A stretch of 64,000 nt of DNA from the NCBI GenBank assembly GCA_002917075.1, contig NTMA01000005.1:558001-622000 (forward strand), read 5' to 3'. How positions within the stretch are numbered: the stretch's first letter is position 1; each line of letters begins with the position of its first letter. Under the pieces are notes generated by a model. The model was not told the DNA's origin. It did not search any database and saw only the letters and a program-made list of their open reading frames with translations. This DNA is from Hawksworthiomyces lignivorus. Lineage: Eukaryota; Ascomycota; Sordariomycetes; Ophiostomatales; Ophiostomataceae. Of the stretch, positions 12,892 through 24,552 are shown piece by piece. Made by a program: the position numbers and the translations under genes.

Positions 12892-13770
12892 TTACTTGCG
12901 CCGCGAGTTGACGGCCTCCCGCAGTTTTGCGATCACGTCAGCCGGGTCCTTGGCGCCAAACACGGCCGACCCGGCGACGATGACGTTCGCGCCGGCCTCC
13001 GCGGCCACGTCGATGGTGCTGGGTCCAAGGCCGCCATCAACCTCGATGTTGAGTTCCGGATACCGCTGGCGCAGGGCCTGCACCTTGGGCATCTGCTCCG
13101 GCATGAACTTCTGGCCGCCGAAGCCGGGCTCCACGGTCATCACCAGCACCATATCGGGCCGCTCAGCTGCGTCTGTAGACTCGACCAGCTCGTAGAGGAC
13201 ATCCACAGGAGTGGCAGGCTTGACGGCAATTCCCGCCTGCAGGCCTAGGCTGTGGATGTAGCGGATCAGCTCGCGCGGGTTGGTCGTGGGGTGATCAGCT
13301 GCAGCCACGCCGGCCGGAGAATCGGCAGAGGTGGAAAAGGCAGCCTCGTAGTGGAAGCAGTACAGGTTGGCACCGGCATCCTTGAACTCCTTGACCCAGC
13401 GCTTCGGCTCGGCGATCATCATGTGGCAGTCAAAGGTGCCGCGGCCCAGAGGACCACCATCAGCCGTCTTCGGATTGGCCGGGTTGGCGACATGAGACCG
13501 GATCTTGGCCACAACAGGTGGTCCGAATGTGATGTTTGGAACGAAATGGCCGTCCCTTTGCCCCGTACAGCGTTAGCAGGGTTGAAATGGGCCTGAAGAA
13601 GGCTGAGGAGGAATAGATATTCCGAAGCCATCTCGTCTACTGTCTAGTACGTACATGATATCCACATGCAGCCAGTCGGCGCCCTGGTCCATGGTTTTGG
13701 AGCATTCATGGCCGAGATCGGCAAAATCGGCCGAAAGAATCGACGGAGCAATAATAGCAGGAGGTGACAT
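12892..13770 (-). CDS. RPE1: Ribulose-phosphate 3-epimerase
   Basis: Cytosolic pentose-phosphate pathway enzyme interconverting D-ribulose 5-phosphate and D-xylulose 5-phosphate. Exons on the minus strand: 13770-13655 and 13555-12892, giving 259 residues, slightly longer than the usual 220-250 because of a short insert ([11 protein letters not shown]) before the FDCHMM strand. Diagnostic blocks are the N-terminal [24 protein letters not shown] (formed across the intron), [27 protein letters not shown] and EVDGGLG, which together make the TIM barrel and metal/phosphate sites. It is convergent with the ferric reductase, with a spacer of about 290 bases. Identification is firm. Confidence 0.96.
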
Positions 13771-14575
13771 GGCTGGAGATGCTAGAAGCTCTTCACGGAT
13801 GTGATGGTTGATACGAGAGAGCGGGAGAACAGAAGACAGGTGACGGTTTCAGGCAGTTTCAGACTGCAGTTTGCTCAAAACAGCTCTAGAGCCAAGTGTG
13901 GCAAATAAGAGTAGTAGCAGGAAAGGCAAATGAGTTGGAGCTGAGGTTAGAAAATAAATGAGTAAATAGCAACAAAATAAAAGAGAACATCCAAGAGAAA
14001 AGACGAAGAAAGAAAAAGAGAGCAAGCGACAAAAGAGAAGCGAGATGGAATGGGAAGCATCCCAAGAGGGAAAGAAAACTGCCCCACCATGAGATATGCT
14101 ACAGCCCACTGTATTCTGCCGGATTTATTGGAAGCGGTGAGCGTGTTTGATTCGCCAATGGCACCTTGGGGGTGGGGCATAGCGGGCTCTTGGAGCGTTT
14201 TAGTGCTGTAAGCAGCAATCATACAGTGGGCCATATGCTATAATAAGCTTCTGTAAGCTCCATTCGATGATGGCTTTTGAGGGGATGCCGGAGGAGTTTG
14301 TCATGGCGGTTTGCGAGGGAGGTACTTCTCATCGTCTACAATCTACAAACTGCTAATCGACGTCTGTCTATTTTGGCTTCTGCTGTCCGGCGTATACCAG
14401 GCCAATGTTGAAGTTCATGAAATGCATTTGTGGGTTATGTCCATCAACTGTACAATCTAGACCTTATTATTCCTCAGTGGCAGCAGCATCCACCACCCAA
14501 GTCCTTCTGACTGGAGTGGATGCAAGTATCTCAGCCAATACCGTCCCTTCGTTATTTTGTCTGGTTTTTTTATTC
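13771..14575. other. Intergenic region upstream of the epimerase
   Basis: This 805-base stretch holds the epimerase promoter and the 3' flank of the oxygenase gene, both on the minus strand. It includes a purine-rich block at about 13960-14080 (pyrimidine-rich on the gene strand), typical of fungal core promoters. No gene is seen. Confidence 0.6.
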
Positions 14576-16062
14576 TTAGTTGTAGATCTTGGCCTGCAAG
14601 CCGGGGATGATCTCCAGCTCCTTCTGTGTGCGTTCGTATTTTCCATCGTCAGTGATCTTGAAACCCGGCAGGCGGCGCTGCTGCTGGCTCTGGCGGGCCT
14701 TGACCCAGTCCTTGGTGGTCAGGTGCTGGCCGAGCTCCGTGAAAGCGTTGCTGGTGTATCCCAGGCGCTTCAGGAGGGGGCTGTCCACGGGGTCGAGGAC
14801 GACGTGGTTGTTGGGTCTACCGGAGATTAAAAAAAAAGTCAGTCGCGCATATCTCGTCAAAGCATTGCTGGTACTACAACCCTCCCTCTCCCCCAGAAGA
14901 AAAAAGTGGTAGAAACGCACCTGGCAAAGTACAGCACGCCAAGACGGTCAATGCCGGCCTGGTCGGCGGGCGGCGCATGCACGCGGTGGATGCTGGACTT
15001 GATGTAGCCGCCGGTCAGGGCTGTCAGGGCGTCACAGGTGTTGATGGTGATGGTGCCGTCCTGGGCGCGGACCCACTTCCAGTTGCCCTCCGAGTTGAGA
15101 ATCTGCAGGGCGGCGACAGGCTGCCGGAACAGCAGCGTCACGGAGCCCAGATCCGTGTGGCCGGGCGAATACAGCTCACCCACCTTCTTGTTCTCCTCGG
15201 CGCTGCGGGCAGCATAGTGCATGTAGCGCAGGTGGTCCTCGCCTTCAACGTCGTACTGGTGGTCGCGGACAAAGAAGTCCTCGTCGCCGAGCTCGAGGAG
15301 GATGGCAAAGAGCTTCAGCAGCTTGACAACCACCTCATCGTGGCATTTCTTGGATTTATGTTAGCTCCACTGTGTGCGTTTGTGCGTTTGTGTGTCTTGT
15401 GTATCAATTATTTGTCAACCTTAAACGTACCCGGCTGAAAGCCTCGATCTCCTTGATGTTCTCTTGGAGGATGGCCGGCTGGGCCCGCTTGTGAAAGCCG
15501 TCGAACTTGGGAATGTTGTACACCTGGACGTTGTCCACGATGCCGTTGCCCAGCCTACTTCGTTAGCTGGAGCTCACCCACTGCTAGGGGGGTACAACAC
15601 TTACACACGGTGGCCGGCTGGGCGGTAGCCATTGTACTCGCCGCGGACCAGGTCGTCGGCGTTGTGGAACTTGAGCTTCTCCTCCAGCGGAAGAGCGTAG
15701 AACTCGCGGCCTAGAGCGAACTGCTGGTCAATCTCGTCCTGGCTGATGTTGAAGTTCTTCACATAGAAGAAGCCTGTTCCCAGATCTTAGTACACGATGT
15801 GCCACCTACAATATATTGGGGCCAATGTCTACAATATACTGACCGACATGGTGAACAGCATGCTCCAGCTGCTTAACGAGCTCTTCCTTGCCACCGGGCT
15901 TGTCGAAGAGGCTGAGGTCGAGAGTGACAAGCTCAGCCCAGTCCACTGTAAACGGTTGGCGTAAGCAATCAAGCACATTAAATATTGACAATATACACTA
16001 CACGTACGGTTTGCCTTGGTCTCTGGGACCTGCTCGTAGCGCTCAACCAGCTTGCCAGGCAT
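14576..16062 (-). CDS. 2-oxoglutarate/Fe(II)-dependent dioxygenase (isopenicillin N synthase-like fold)
   Basis: Non-haem iron oxygenase using 2-oxoglutarate and O2. Exons on the minus strand: 16062-16008, 15945-15844, 15773-15605, 15554-15431, 15348-14921, 14816-14576, giving 372 residues, normal for the family. An N-terminal DIOX_N-type half (LDWAELVTLDLS to FFYVKNF) precedes the jelly-roll core. The core has the metal triad in GHTDLGSVTLLF (His, Asp) and SSIHRVHAPP (distal His), then RLGVLYFAR, whose Arg would bind 2-oxoglutarate. Such enzymes act on secondary metabolites, plant hormones or flavonoids; the substrate here is unknown and no biosynthetic cluster genes lie beside it. It is divergent from the MFS permease over 2 kb. 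Five introns are confirmed by frame continuity. Confidence 0.92.
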
Positions 16063-18109
16063 AGTGACGGCTTATATGTAATAGTGATGATAAAGTGTAT
16101 GATTGTTTGTGCAAACAGGGGACTTAGATTTAGATTTTTTGGAGCAAGATTAAGGCTGGGTTTGAAAGATACTCGCAGAAGTGGCTGTATGGGATAGTAT
16201 ATTGGTATGAATGGTATCTTCAGGAGACTGGAAAAGATGGAATATTTAAGCACGTCATCTCTAGAACGGCTTTGTCAATATGGACACACACACACTACCA
16301 CCACCACCACCAAACTTTCCCCTAACGTCGATTGGGATGCCAGTCTGAAACGGTAGAGAGTATCTCGATTCTCCGAATCGGATTGCTCTTCGATCAAGCC
16401 CGTCATTCTATCCCCCAACTCATCCGGCTTCCTGGCATGTCGCGTCTACAGTCCGCTCATGCATATCACACAGTATCTCGAAGCTATGTTTAGCAAGGGG
16501 AAAGTCCGACTTTGATGCCAAAAAAAATTGCCACAAACGTCTCTTACACATGCTCAGCTGTGTGTGTATATCTCCAGTTCTTTTTCTTTTTTTTTTTTTT
16601 TTTTGGTTCGTATCTGCCACATGCGTTGGGATCGCCTTTCTTTAGCGGAACCGCCGCCTATCAGCTCCACACATTAAAGTTTATTGAGCGCGTTATTTTA
16701 GTTTTTCGTCAAGTGACAATATTTGTCCGCGTCAAAAGAGTCTAGGCAGATCAAAAGTTGGAATTGGGATTTGAGATTCGCGGAGTGCTAGCCGTAGACT
16801 GGCCGTACCGTGCTCTGCTCCAAAGTTGCTCCAACTCTAACGGACCCGTTGCAGACATCGCCGGGTTTTGTTGCTAACCCCAATGTGACCTACCCCGACT
16901 TTGTTCCACAGCGTTCAATATTATATGAGCACGCAATCTAATCTTAAAGCTCATCATCGAGCAGCAGACGATCATTTACTTGATATCGCCGTACTTTGCA
17001 CAGCTTCACTTACCAGGCTAGCTTGACTAATGCTTTTTTACTGATCCCGAAGATTACACGGCCATCGTACTCGAATAAGCCGAAAGAAAGCTCTGAGCTA
17101 TCGGGAATATCTTGCAGATTAGAAAGCAACTAGTCATGCAATTTACTTCTGCCTGCTGAAAAGCTTCCATCTCCCTTTCAATCAATGCCGCCCTTTTTTC
17201 CTATTTGGCTCACATCAGATGTGTCATCACTGCCAGGAAGTCTCTGTCGGTACACTGTTGCGCCAGTATTTCTTTTTCAGGGAAATTTGGTTTTTTCCTC
17301 TTTTGGCGTTTGTCGGGTCCTCACCCAGCACCCTCTCCGACCTCTCCAACCTCTCAAATGCTAGAGAGTCCATGACTAGTGGCTAATGCACTGTCCCTCG
17401 AGCACGTCATACATGCGGACCGCTGCCTCATCAGAGACGATGCTGCGGCGTCCGGCCTTTGTGGTGATTGGAGTCATCCGGACTCTTGAGCACTCGTGTG
17501 ATTATTGGTTTCCTTACCCTCTCTTTACGTATCTAGCTTTTGAGAGCTACAAAGCATTAACATTTGATTGGCAAAAAAAAATGGCGAGATGTCAAAATGC
17601 CAACAACCAAAGCACTGGGTGCCTCTCCGGGGATGCAGACAGCATGCTGGCCCAAGAATGCATTCTTTGAAAACTCTGCTATAGTTCATGTGGAGAAACG
17701 AAATGCAAAAGAGCGTCCTTATCGTATCTGTAGAAGTGAAAAGAGAATGGTCGGTGATGATGATATTTACCCTGTCAATCAGCTCACCAGTCTAGGCCTG
17801 ATATCACGGTGGGAGCGAGACTGCTCAAAGCGGTTCTTGTCCTGTTCCGGTCTTTTTCCGTTTCCACACTCGGAGGTGAAGCTCAACACAAGCTTTTTCA
17901 TGTTGCTAAGAATAAGATATGTGTCGTCATTGATATAGAATAGGCTGTACCTCTCTCTCTCTCCAAATCTTACTGTCTCGTCTTCTTATTTTATTTGGAG
18001 TTGACCTGGCGCCTCTATCCTTCACTTTTTTTTTGGAATTTTTTTGAATTGGTTTCTCTAAGTCCATTCCTACTCCAGCGATCCATTCCTTGGACTTGCC
18101 AACTCCACC
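16063..18109. other. Intergenic region between oxygenase and MFS permease
   Basis: A 2-kb divergent spacer. It contains a CA/CCA microsatellite at about 16288-16312 and a T-homopolymer near 16590. The short ORFs have no recognisable domains. A T-rich leader immediately precedes the permease ATG. No gene is supported. Confidence 0.6.
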
Positions 18110-20080
18110 ATGTCTGAATTTCAAGGCAAGATCAGAGCGAAAAAGCTCACCCCCTGGGGCTTGTTCAAAGAGGTTTTCAACTGGTACCCGCGAGAATACC
18201 CAGCAGACGAACGCAGACTGCTTTTCAAGCTCGATCTGTCCATTCTGGTCTTTGCTTGCCTCTGCTGTAAGTTCACATCGCCATGTCCATGTATATACCA
18301 GGAAGTATGTGGCTTCTCCAACAGCTGACATACCCCTTCAGTTTTTGTCAAATACTTGGACCAGACAAACATCAGCAATGCCTACGTCAGCGGAATGCAG
18401 GAAGACTTCGGCCTGTATGGCAACCAGCTTAATTATCTGAATATCTGCTACTTCACGGCCTATGTCGTGTTCCAGGTCCCGGGACTGATGCTCATGTCCC
18501 GGCCCAAACTGTATGCCCAGCTTTTACTTACGCTAAGAAGCTACCCTCTGTCGTCTCGTTTACTAATATTTTAAACAGTGCACGCTGGCTGCTGCCGACG
18601 CTTGAGGTCCTCTGGGGCATAGTCACCTTCTGTTCCAGCCGGGCAACTAATATTAATCAAATGTACGCTTTGCGGTTCTTGGTTGGCATGCTGGAGGCCC
18701 CTGTATTTGCAGGCACTCATTTCATCCTGGGTAAGTCGAGTCTCCTTTTTATCTCTGAGTACCAAATTGAAGATGTGCTCTAACTCGTTTCAGGTTCATG
18801 GTATGGCGGCGATGAACTCTTCAAGCGGGCTGGCACCTGGTTCATCTGCAATCCCCTCGGCTCCATGGTTAGCGGCTATCTGCAGGCAGCGGCATACACA
18901 AATCTGTCCGGCGTGTCTGGCCTGGCCGGCTGGCGTTGGCTGTTTATCATTGATGGTGTCTTCACAATCCCCGTCGCCATAATCGGCTACGTCATCTTCC
19001 CTGGCGTGCCCGACTCGCCCAAGCCCTTCCACCTGACAGACGGAGATATCGCTCTGGCCCAGCAGCGCCTGAAGAGATTCAAGATCCGCCGACCAGGCCC
19101 GCTAGGCATCGATGTGTTTAAGCGTTCTCTGCAGCGCTGGCACATCTGGGTATTTGTCTTCTGCTATATGTAAGGCTGATCCTGATTTCCTCTGAACTCT
19201 TCTCCCCGACTCAATTTGCCTTTTTTTTTTTTTTTTGCTGACCAGCGGCTCAGCTGCATGATTTGCTCGAGCTACCCCCTTTCATATATGAACCTCTGGC
19301 TTAAAGCAGAGCACTACTCGGTCGTCCAGGTCAACAGGCTGCCCACCGTTATCTACGCTATCAACATTGTCGCCTCCTGGCTAGGCACCACCCTCGCTGC
19401 CATCTACCCGACCTGGATCATTTACTCAATGGTGTCTCTCTGCTGTGTCTTTTCCACGATCTGCATGATCGTGTGGGATATCCCTACGGGGCTGAAGTAT
19501 GTCACAGCGCATCTTTCCGCCAGCTGCAAAGCGTGACATCTGCTAATAAATTTCTAGGTTCTTTGCCTGGTATCTGTTTGGTGTTTCCGGCTGCGCCAGT
19601 CCGATTCTCTATTCCACTGTCAACACCATTGTCAAAAATGACTCGGAGGAGAGAGCACTCATTGTAGTATGTCTTCTCTTGCATTTTTTCTGTAGCCAGC
19701 CTCCACTGACAATCCCTAGGGCTCTATGATGACTTTCGGCTACTCGTTCAACATCTGGGTCCCGCTCCTGGTGTTCCCGACGGCTGGCCCCAACGGCGCC
19801 CCGCGCTGGAAAAAGGGTTGGCCGTTTATCCTCGCCTTCTTCATCCTTCTGTGGCTGGGGTTCATCACTTCAATTGTGCTGCACCGTCGTGGGTATGTTT
19901 ATATTATTTTTCTCTACTTTTTCTCCCTCCTCCCACGCCTGTTACTATGAAAAGCCAAACTAACACACAAAAAGTCAAAAGAAGAATGCACAGACAGCTG
20001 AAGTGGAGGACGAGAGCGAAGTCTCATCCGCCGACGGTGAAGTAGCGGAAGTGGACCAAACCGTGGAGCCCAAGATTTAG
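18110..20080 (+). CDS. MFS permease of the allantoate/pantothenate (ACS, DAL5/FEN2/LIZ1-like) family
   Basis: Plasma-membrane proton symporter of the anion:cation symporter family. Exons: 18110-18266, 18342-18510, 18579-18730, 18794-19169, 19254-19496, 19558-19666, 19720-19892, 19975-20080, giving 494 residues with about 12 membrane segments. Family signatures are DQTNISNAYVSGMQED after TM1, RWLLPTLEVLWG, the MFS loop RFLVGMLEAP and SYMNLWLKAE in the second half. The N terminus, with KEVFNWYP and DERRLLFKLD, and the acidic cytoplasmic tail ending in VEPKI are usual. Pantothenate (FEN2/LIZ1) is the most likely substrate on overall pattern, but allantoate, nicotinate or other vitamins cannot be excluded. 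The intron before exon 5 needs the CAG at 19251-19253; the earlier CAG would create a stop. Confidence 0.9.
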
Positions 20081-20745
20081 AGCCAGCAAAAGGGATATCA
20101 GAAAGCAAAAATTGACGAGCGTATATACCATTATTTTAATATTTAAGACGACTTGAACGATAAGACCCTTTTTTCATATTAGCGTCATCTCTTACGATGT
20201 GTATCTGATTTTGACGTAAGATGTGGCGGTACCGTTGGCAAGACTTCTTGATTCATATATGCGGGATGAAGGTCAAGACGGCAAAAGGGGGGAGATATAT
20301 AACGATGAGTCGCGGCAATGCTCCCGACATGTGGCGGTTCCTGGATACAGGAAAATATCGAGACGGATCGTGGCAATTCATCCTATATTCCAGCCTTATT
20401 GGTCAATTAGACCAAGTTCCTGTTTAAGCTCGAACTCCAATCAACAAACTCTTGAGGAATAAATCAGGGGTAAGTTGATAAACGGCAAAGAAACCCCCGC
20501 TTGCAATATGAAATAATTGCGAAATTTGAAAGAAATGAGTGACCCGTGAAGGTTGAGCGAAGAAAGAAGAAAGCCAAGAAGACTGAGAGAGATGCACTCG
20601 TATAAATATGTCCAGGGTATTCAAAAGCTCCTTAGAAATGGCTTTCATGTATGAACTCTGGATGCAGTTATTAGAGCGCAGTGGCCTTCGCTTCATTCGC
20701 CCAGTTATATCTAGCAAAATTACAAAAGGAATATAATCGAGCAGT
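20081..20745. other. Intergenic region upstream of the DUF8021 gene
   Basis: A 665-base tandem spacer holding the permease 3' flank and the DUF8021 promoter. A small uninterrupted frame (20221-20427) has no similarity that I recognise. Nothing else is seen. Confidence 0.5.
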
Positions 20746-21645
20746 ATGCTTCGCCTTGCCTTGACATCCATTGCCATCCTCTCGGCCACGGGCGGCGCCC
20801 TTGCCGCCCCGGTTGGGTCGACTATCGCCGCCGCCGGCAACTGCACCCGCGCGACGCTCAAGGCCAACGTCGACGCGTACATGGCGGCGCAGAGCGCTGG
20901 CAAGCCGGAAACGCTGCTCGCCCTGTCCGGCGGCAGCAACAGCTCCAAGGTGGAGTACACCGAGGACTCCCTCACCAAGGACCTCACCAAGGGCGTGCTC
21001 ACGCTGCCGCTCAAGATCGACCACAACAGCAGCCTGCTCGACACCACCCAGTGCGCCACGTACACGGAGCTGATCGTGACGGACCCCAAGAACCCGCGCG
21101 TGATCGGCACGCAGCTACGCTTCGACCCGGCCACCGGCCACCTGTGGAAGGTCGAGTCGCTCGTCACGCAGCACGGCGACTGGGCCTTCAACGCGAGCGG
21201 CACGCTGCGCTACGCAGAGGCCGAGGACGGCAAGTGGGCGACCATCCCGGACGCGGACCGCGACTCGCGCGCCACCATCCAGGCCGCCGCCGACGCCTAC
21301 CTCGACCTGTTCAACAACAAGAGCGTCGTCGTGCCGTGGGGCACGCCCTGCGACCGCCTCGAGGGCAGCATGTACACGGGCAACTTCAGCGCCACGGACA
21401 GCTGCAACGTCGGCGTGCCGAACGGCATCAAGATCACCAACCGGCGGTACGTCATCGACGAGACCGTGGGCGCCGTGGACTGCCTGGTCAAGTTCTCCAC
21501 GCGGCCCGACAGCCACGAATTCCGCGTCGAGAAGGGCAAGCTCCGCTACGTGCACACGCTGACAATCATGCGCAACCTGTCAACTGAGAAGAGGGCAGTG
21601 CCACCACCAAGGGCCGCATCTGGCGAGAGCGTCAAGCTGTGGTAA
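20746..21645 (+). CDS. Secreted DUF8021-type protein
   Basis: Single-exon gene for a 299-residue protein with a clear signal peptide (hydrophobic core followed by a GGALAAP cleavage region). Fungal proteins of this type share an N-terminal NCTRATL motif, a duplicated alpha+beta body beginning with helices such as ANVDAYMAAQ and AAADAYLDLF, and the C-terminal block HEFRVEKGKLRYVHTLT. Two internal NTF2-like repeats look likely (roughly residues 25-145 and 165-285). Cysteines around CDRLEG, DSCNVG and VDCLVK may form disulfides. Members are secreted, but no enzymatic role is established. Codon third positions are almost all G or C, more extreme than in neighbouring RAX2. The family call rests on remembered motif pattern and is not searched. 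Confidence 0.75.
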   Translation: MLRLALTSIAILSATGGALAAPVGSTIAAAGNCTRATLKANVDAYMAAQSAGKPETLLALSGGSNSSKVEYTEDSLTKDLTKGVLTLPLKIDHNSSLLDTTQCATYTELIVTDPKNPRVIGTQLRFDPATGHLWKVESLVTQHGDWAFNASGTLRYAEAEDGKWATIPDADRDSRATIQAAADAYLDLFNNKSVVVPWGTPCDRLEGSMYTGNFSATDSCNVGVPNGIKITNRRYVIDETVGAVDCLVKFSTRPDSHEFRVEKGKLRYVHTLTIMRNLSTEKRAVPPPRAASGESVKLW

Positions 21646-22167
21646 GGAGAAGCCTCATGGCGAGCCGTGGCGACAAGAAGTCTTTGTACTCTATTTGATG
21701 TTGGCAAAACAATCTTAAAATACATACAATTCAAAGGTGCTTTGTGGTTGGCTTTAAGAAGATGCCGCCAAGTTCCCAAAAGGGGTGTAATTCTGTCTGA
21801 AAACAGCTGAGCTGCAGCCTTCATGGAGGAGAACCAATCAACTTAGCGGATCGTCAACGTTTCCCGTCAGATGGCATAGCTGACCCCGAAAATAAAAGGT
21901 TTCGCATGACAGCCTCAGTCAATTAACTAGTTGTAAGAGCGTGGTGGGTCACCGGCATAGTGCAGGAGACCTTTTGTAGAATTCTAACCTCTACTAACAT
22001 CTTCATTACACGACATCTACGGCGCAGTCTCTTTTGGCCTGATATTCTTGAGTAATTTTGACTTCAGTTTTTCGTAGCTTTGGATAGTCTTCGGTTTCTT
22101 CTGTTTGGGTTTCTCTTTTTCTCTTTCTCCTAAGCGCTGAATACTTACTTTCGATTGACTGTGGAGA
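21646..22167. other. Intergenic region upstream of the DUF2235 gene
   Basis: This 522-base tandem spacer ends in a pyrimidine-rich leader (about 22085-22130) just before the hydrolase ATG, as is usual for fungal promoters. No gene is seen. Confidence 0.5.
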
Positions 22168-24261
22168 ATGGATTCTTCTGCGCCCACAGCAGCGACGGCG
22201 TCGGAAGTGGTAGTGCCAGTCGTGCTAACCTCTGCCCCGGGCGGAGATGGCCTCAGCCGCGCCAACAACAAGACGCTCATCCTCTGCTGTGACGGAACCT
22301 GGGTCAATGCCGTCGGCAAAGACAGCAAGAGCGCGCCGCCGACCAACGTCTCGCGCATCATCCGCGGCCTGCGCCAGGAGACGTCCGATGGCCGCCCGCA
22401 GATTATCATGTACCACCCGGGCGTCGGCAGCAGCGGGCAGTTCCTGGATGCGTCGATTGGCGGGACGTTTGGGCTGGGCCTGGACCAGGACATCCGCGAA
22501 ATGTACAACTTCATCTGCACGAACTACGTCGACGGCGACGCCATCGTGCTGATCGGGTTCTCGCGCGGTGCGTTCACGGCACGGTCCGTGGCCGACCTCG
22601 TCGCCTCTGTAGGCCTGCTCACGCACGACGGGCTGGACCGGTTCTATGACATTTTTGAAGACTATGAGAACCTAGGGGACAAGCACCGGGACCCCGAGAG
22701 CTACCTGTGCCGTCCACTGCTTGCGCCATATCAGGGCGAGACGGGCACGGAGTGGATCCGGTGGGAGAACCGGCGGAAGACGCAGTATCGCGCATGGCTG
22801 AAGAAGGTATATCTCCGGCTTTTCTTACCCCTCTTGTGCTCTTACAGATGAACTTTCTGTTAATCAAACAGGAAAACTACACCCGCGACACGTTTGCCGA
22901 CGGCACGACGGAAATTACTATCCGGGCCGTCGCCGTGTGGGACACTGTTGGCTGTCTCGGCATTCCGGCGGCGCCTGTGATCGGCCTCAAAGGCAGCGCA
23001 CAACAATACGTCTCCCCCTCTACACAGCCCTTTCCTTGTCTATTCGCTACTGACACAGCCCACGTGGAAGTTTACCAACACGCAGATCTCGCAGAAGGTC
23101 GAGAACGCTTTCCAGGCGCTCGGCCTGGACGAGCCGCGCTTCGACTTCTTGCCGTCGCTGTGGGAGCGCCTGCCGGACAACAAGACCACGCGGCTCAAGC
23201 AGGTCTGGTTCCCGGGCAGCCACACCAACGTCGGCGGCGGGCAGTACGACCAGCAGCTGGCCAACCTGTCGCTGGCCTGGATGTGCGACCAGCTGGCCGG
23301 CGTCGGCGTGGCCTTTGACGAGGCGCGCCTGGCCGGCCTCTTCCGCGACGGCCTGCGCTACGCGGCCGCCCACCCGTTCCCCGTCGTGCCCGCGAACCCC
23401 GTCGATCGCGCTGTGGCGCTGCTGCTGCCGCACCGCAAGCCGCCCCTGCCCTGGGCGCGGCGGGGCATCTTTGCGGCGGCTGGCGGAGCAGACGACGACG
23501 CGGTCGATGGGGCAGCACCGGACCAGCTGGTGCGCGACACGGCCAACTGCCCCGGCAAGTACCTGCACGCGCACCCCGACGGCACGGCGCCGCAGCTGTG
23601 GGGGCTGGGCGCGCGACCCTGGGCGCTCGGCCAGACGCGGCTGCCCACCAGCCGTCTGCAATTGGCGGCCGGCACCACGGTGCGCCGCCCCGGGCAGTTT
23701 GTGCGCGTCGACCCGGCCACCAACAACCCGCTGCCCGACGAGCCCCTGCTCAACACCGACGAGCGCGTCCACGCCAGCGTCCGCGTGCGCCTCGCCTGCG
23801 GCGGCCTCGCCATGGACGACAAGGCGCCCTGGACCTGCGAGGGCCTTACCGGCGACAAGGCCGACGACGAAGACGACGACGTCGACCAGGCCTCGGCGCC
23901 CCTCTGGCAGCTGCAGCGCGTCGACGGCATCGCCCGCGGCGTCCCCGACGCCGGCAGCGACGGCGCCTTCGCGTCGGCGGAGCAGTCGTACTACCCGCTC
24001 ACCAAGCTGGCGGGCGCCGGTCACTGGCAGTGGGTGTATGCGCGCAGCGCCGCAGAGAGTGCGGAAGACAGCAGGCGTCATCATCTCCAAGACGGCAGCG
24101 ACGGCCACAGTCAGTGGTCGTCTGTAGGGCCCTCCGTCCGCGTTCTGCCAGAGGAGCTGCCCACGGGCCGGTGGGAGCGACTGCTGCTGGGCATGACAGT
24201 GGGCGATCCGGACGTGCTGGCGTGGGCGGCCGCCAACCCATACCCACACCACAGAGAGTAG
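22168..24261 (+). CDS. DUF2235 alpha/beta-hydrolase (Tle1-like phospholipase fold)
   Basis: Protein of 659 residues from exons 22168-22806, 22872-23009 and 23059-24261. The DUF2235 domain begins at KTLILCCDGTW near residue 38 and includes YHPGVGSSG, the nucleophile elbow GFSRGAFTAR (Ser near residue 132), VAVWDTVGCLGIP and the His-containing WFPGSHTNVGGG. Together these give a plausible Ser/Asp/His triad. The same fold is found in bacterial type VI secretion phospholipase effectors and in many uncharacterised fungal proteins. The C-terminal 300 residues are acidic and GC-rich and carry a second conserved fungal extension. No signal peptide is seen, so it is probably intracellular. The second intron uses a weak GTCTCC donor. 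It lies 290 bases upstream of the ISG12-like gene in the same orientation. Confidence 0.85.
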
Positions 24262-24552
24262 CTACAACAAAGATTAGAGATTGAAAATTACATTGCAAAA
24301 CTCCATTGACCTTTTTTGAGCCCCTCTTCCAAATAGAAGTGAGGCAACAACGCATATATTGCTTTTTGGGTGAGGGGTAATCATCCTTGATCGTTATGTC
24401 ATGTTACACAGAATCCTTTGGCTGCCTGGCTCTCCCGCCCGTCCTTTCTTTGAAAACTCCCATTTCTTGAGACCGACCATTCAGACTTCCTCCTACACCG
24501 TTAAGCTCACTCTTCTGTTTTATTCCATCTTTGCTTTGCTTAAATAAACACC

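Noticed and set aside
10279..20080. Ferric reductase, oxygenase and MFS permease as a biosynthetic cluster
   Set aside because: There is no backbone enzyme (PKS, NRPS, terpene cyclase) or pathway regulator, and the housekeeping epimerase lies among them.
23047..24252. Antisense frames (up to 401 codons) opposite the DUF2235 gene
   Set aside because: Composition shadow of a GC-rich coding exon; no motif and no start context.
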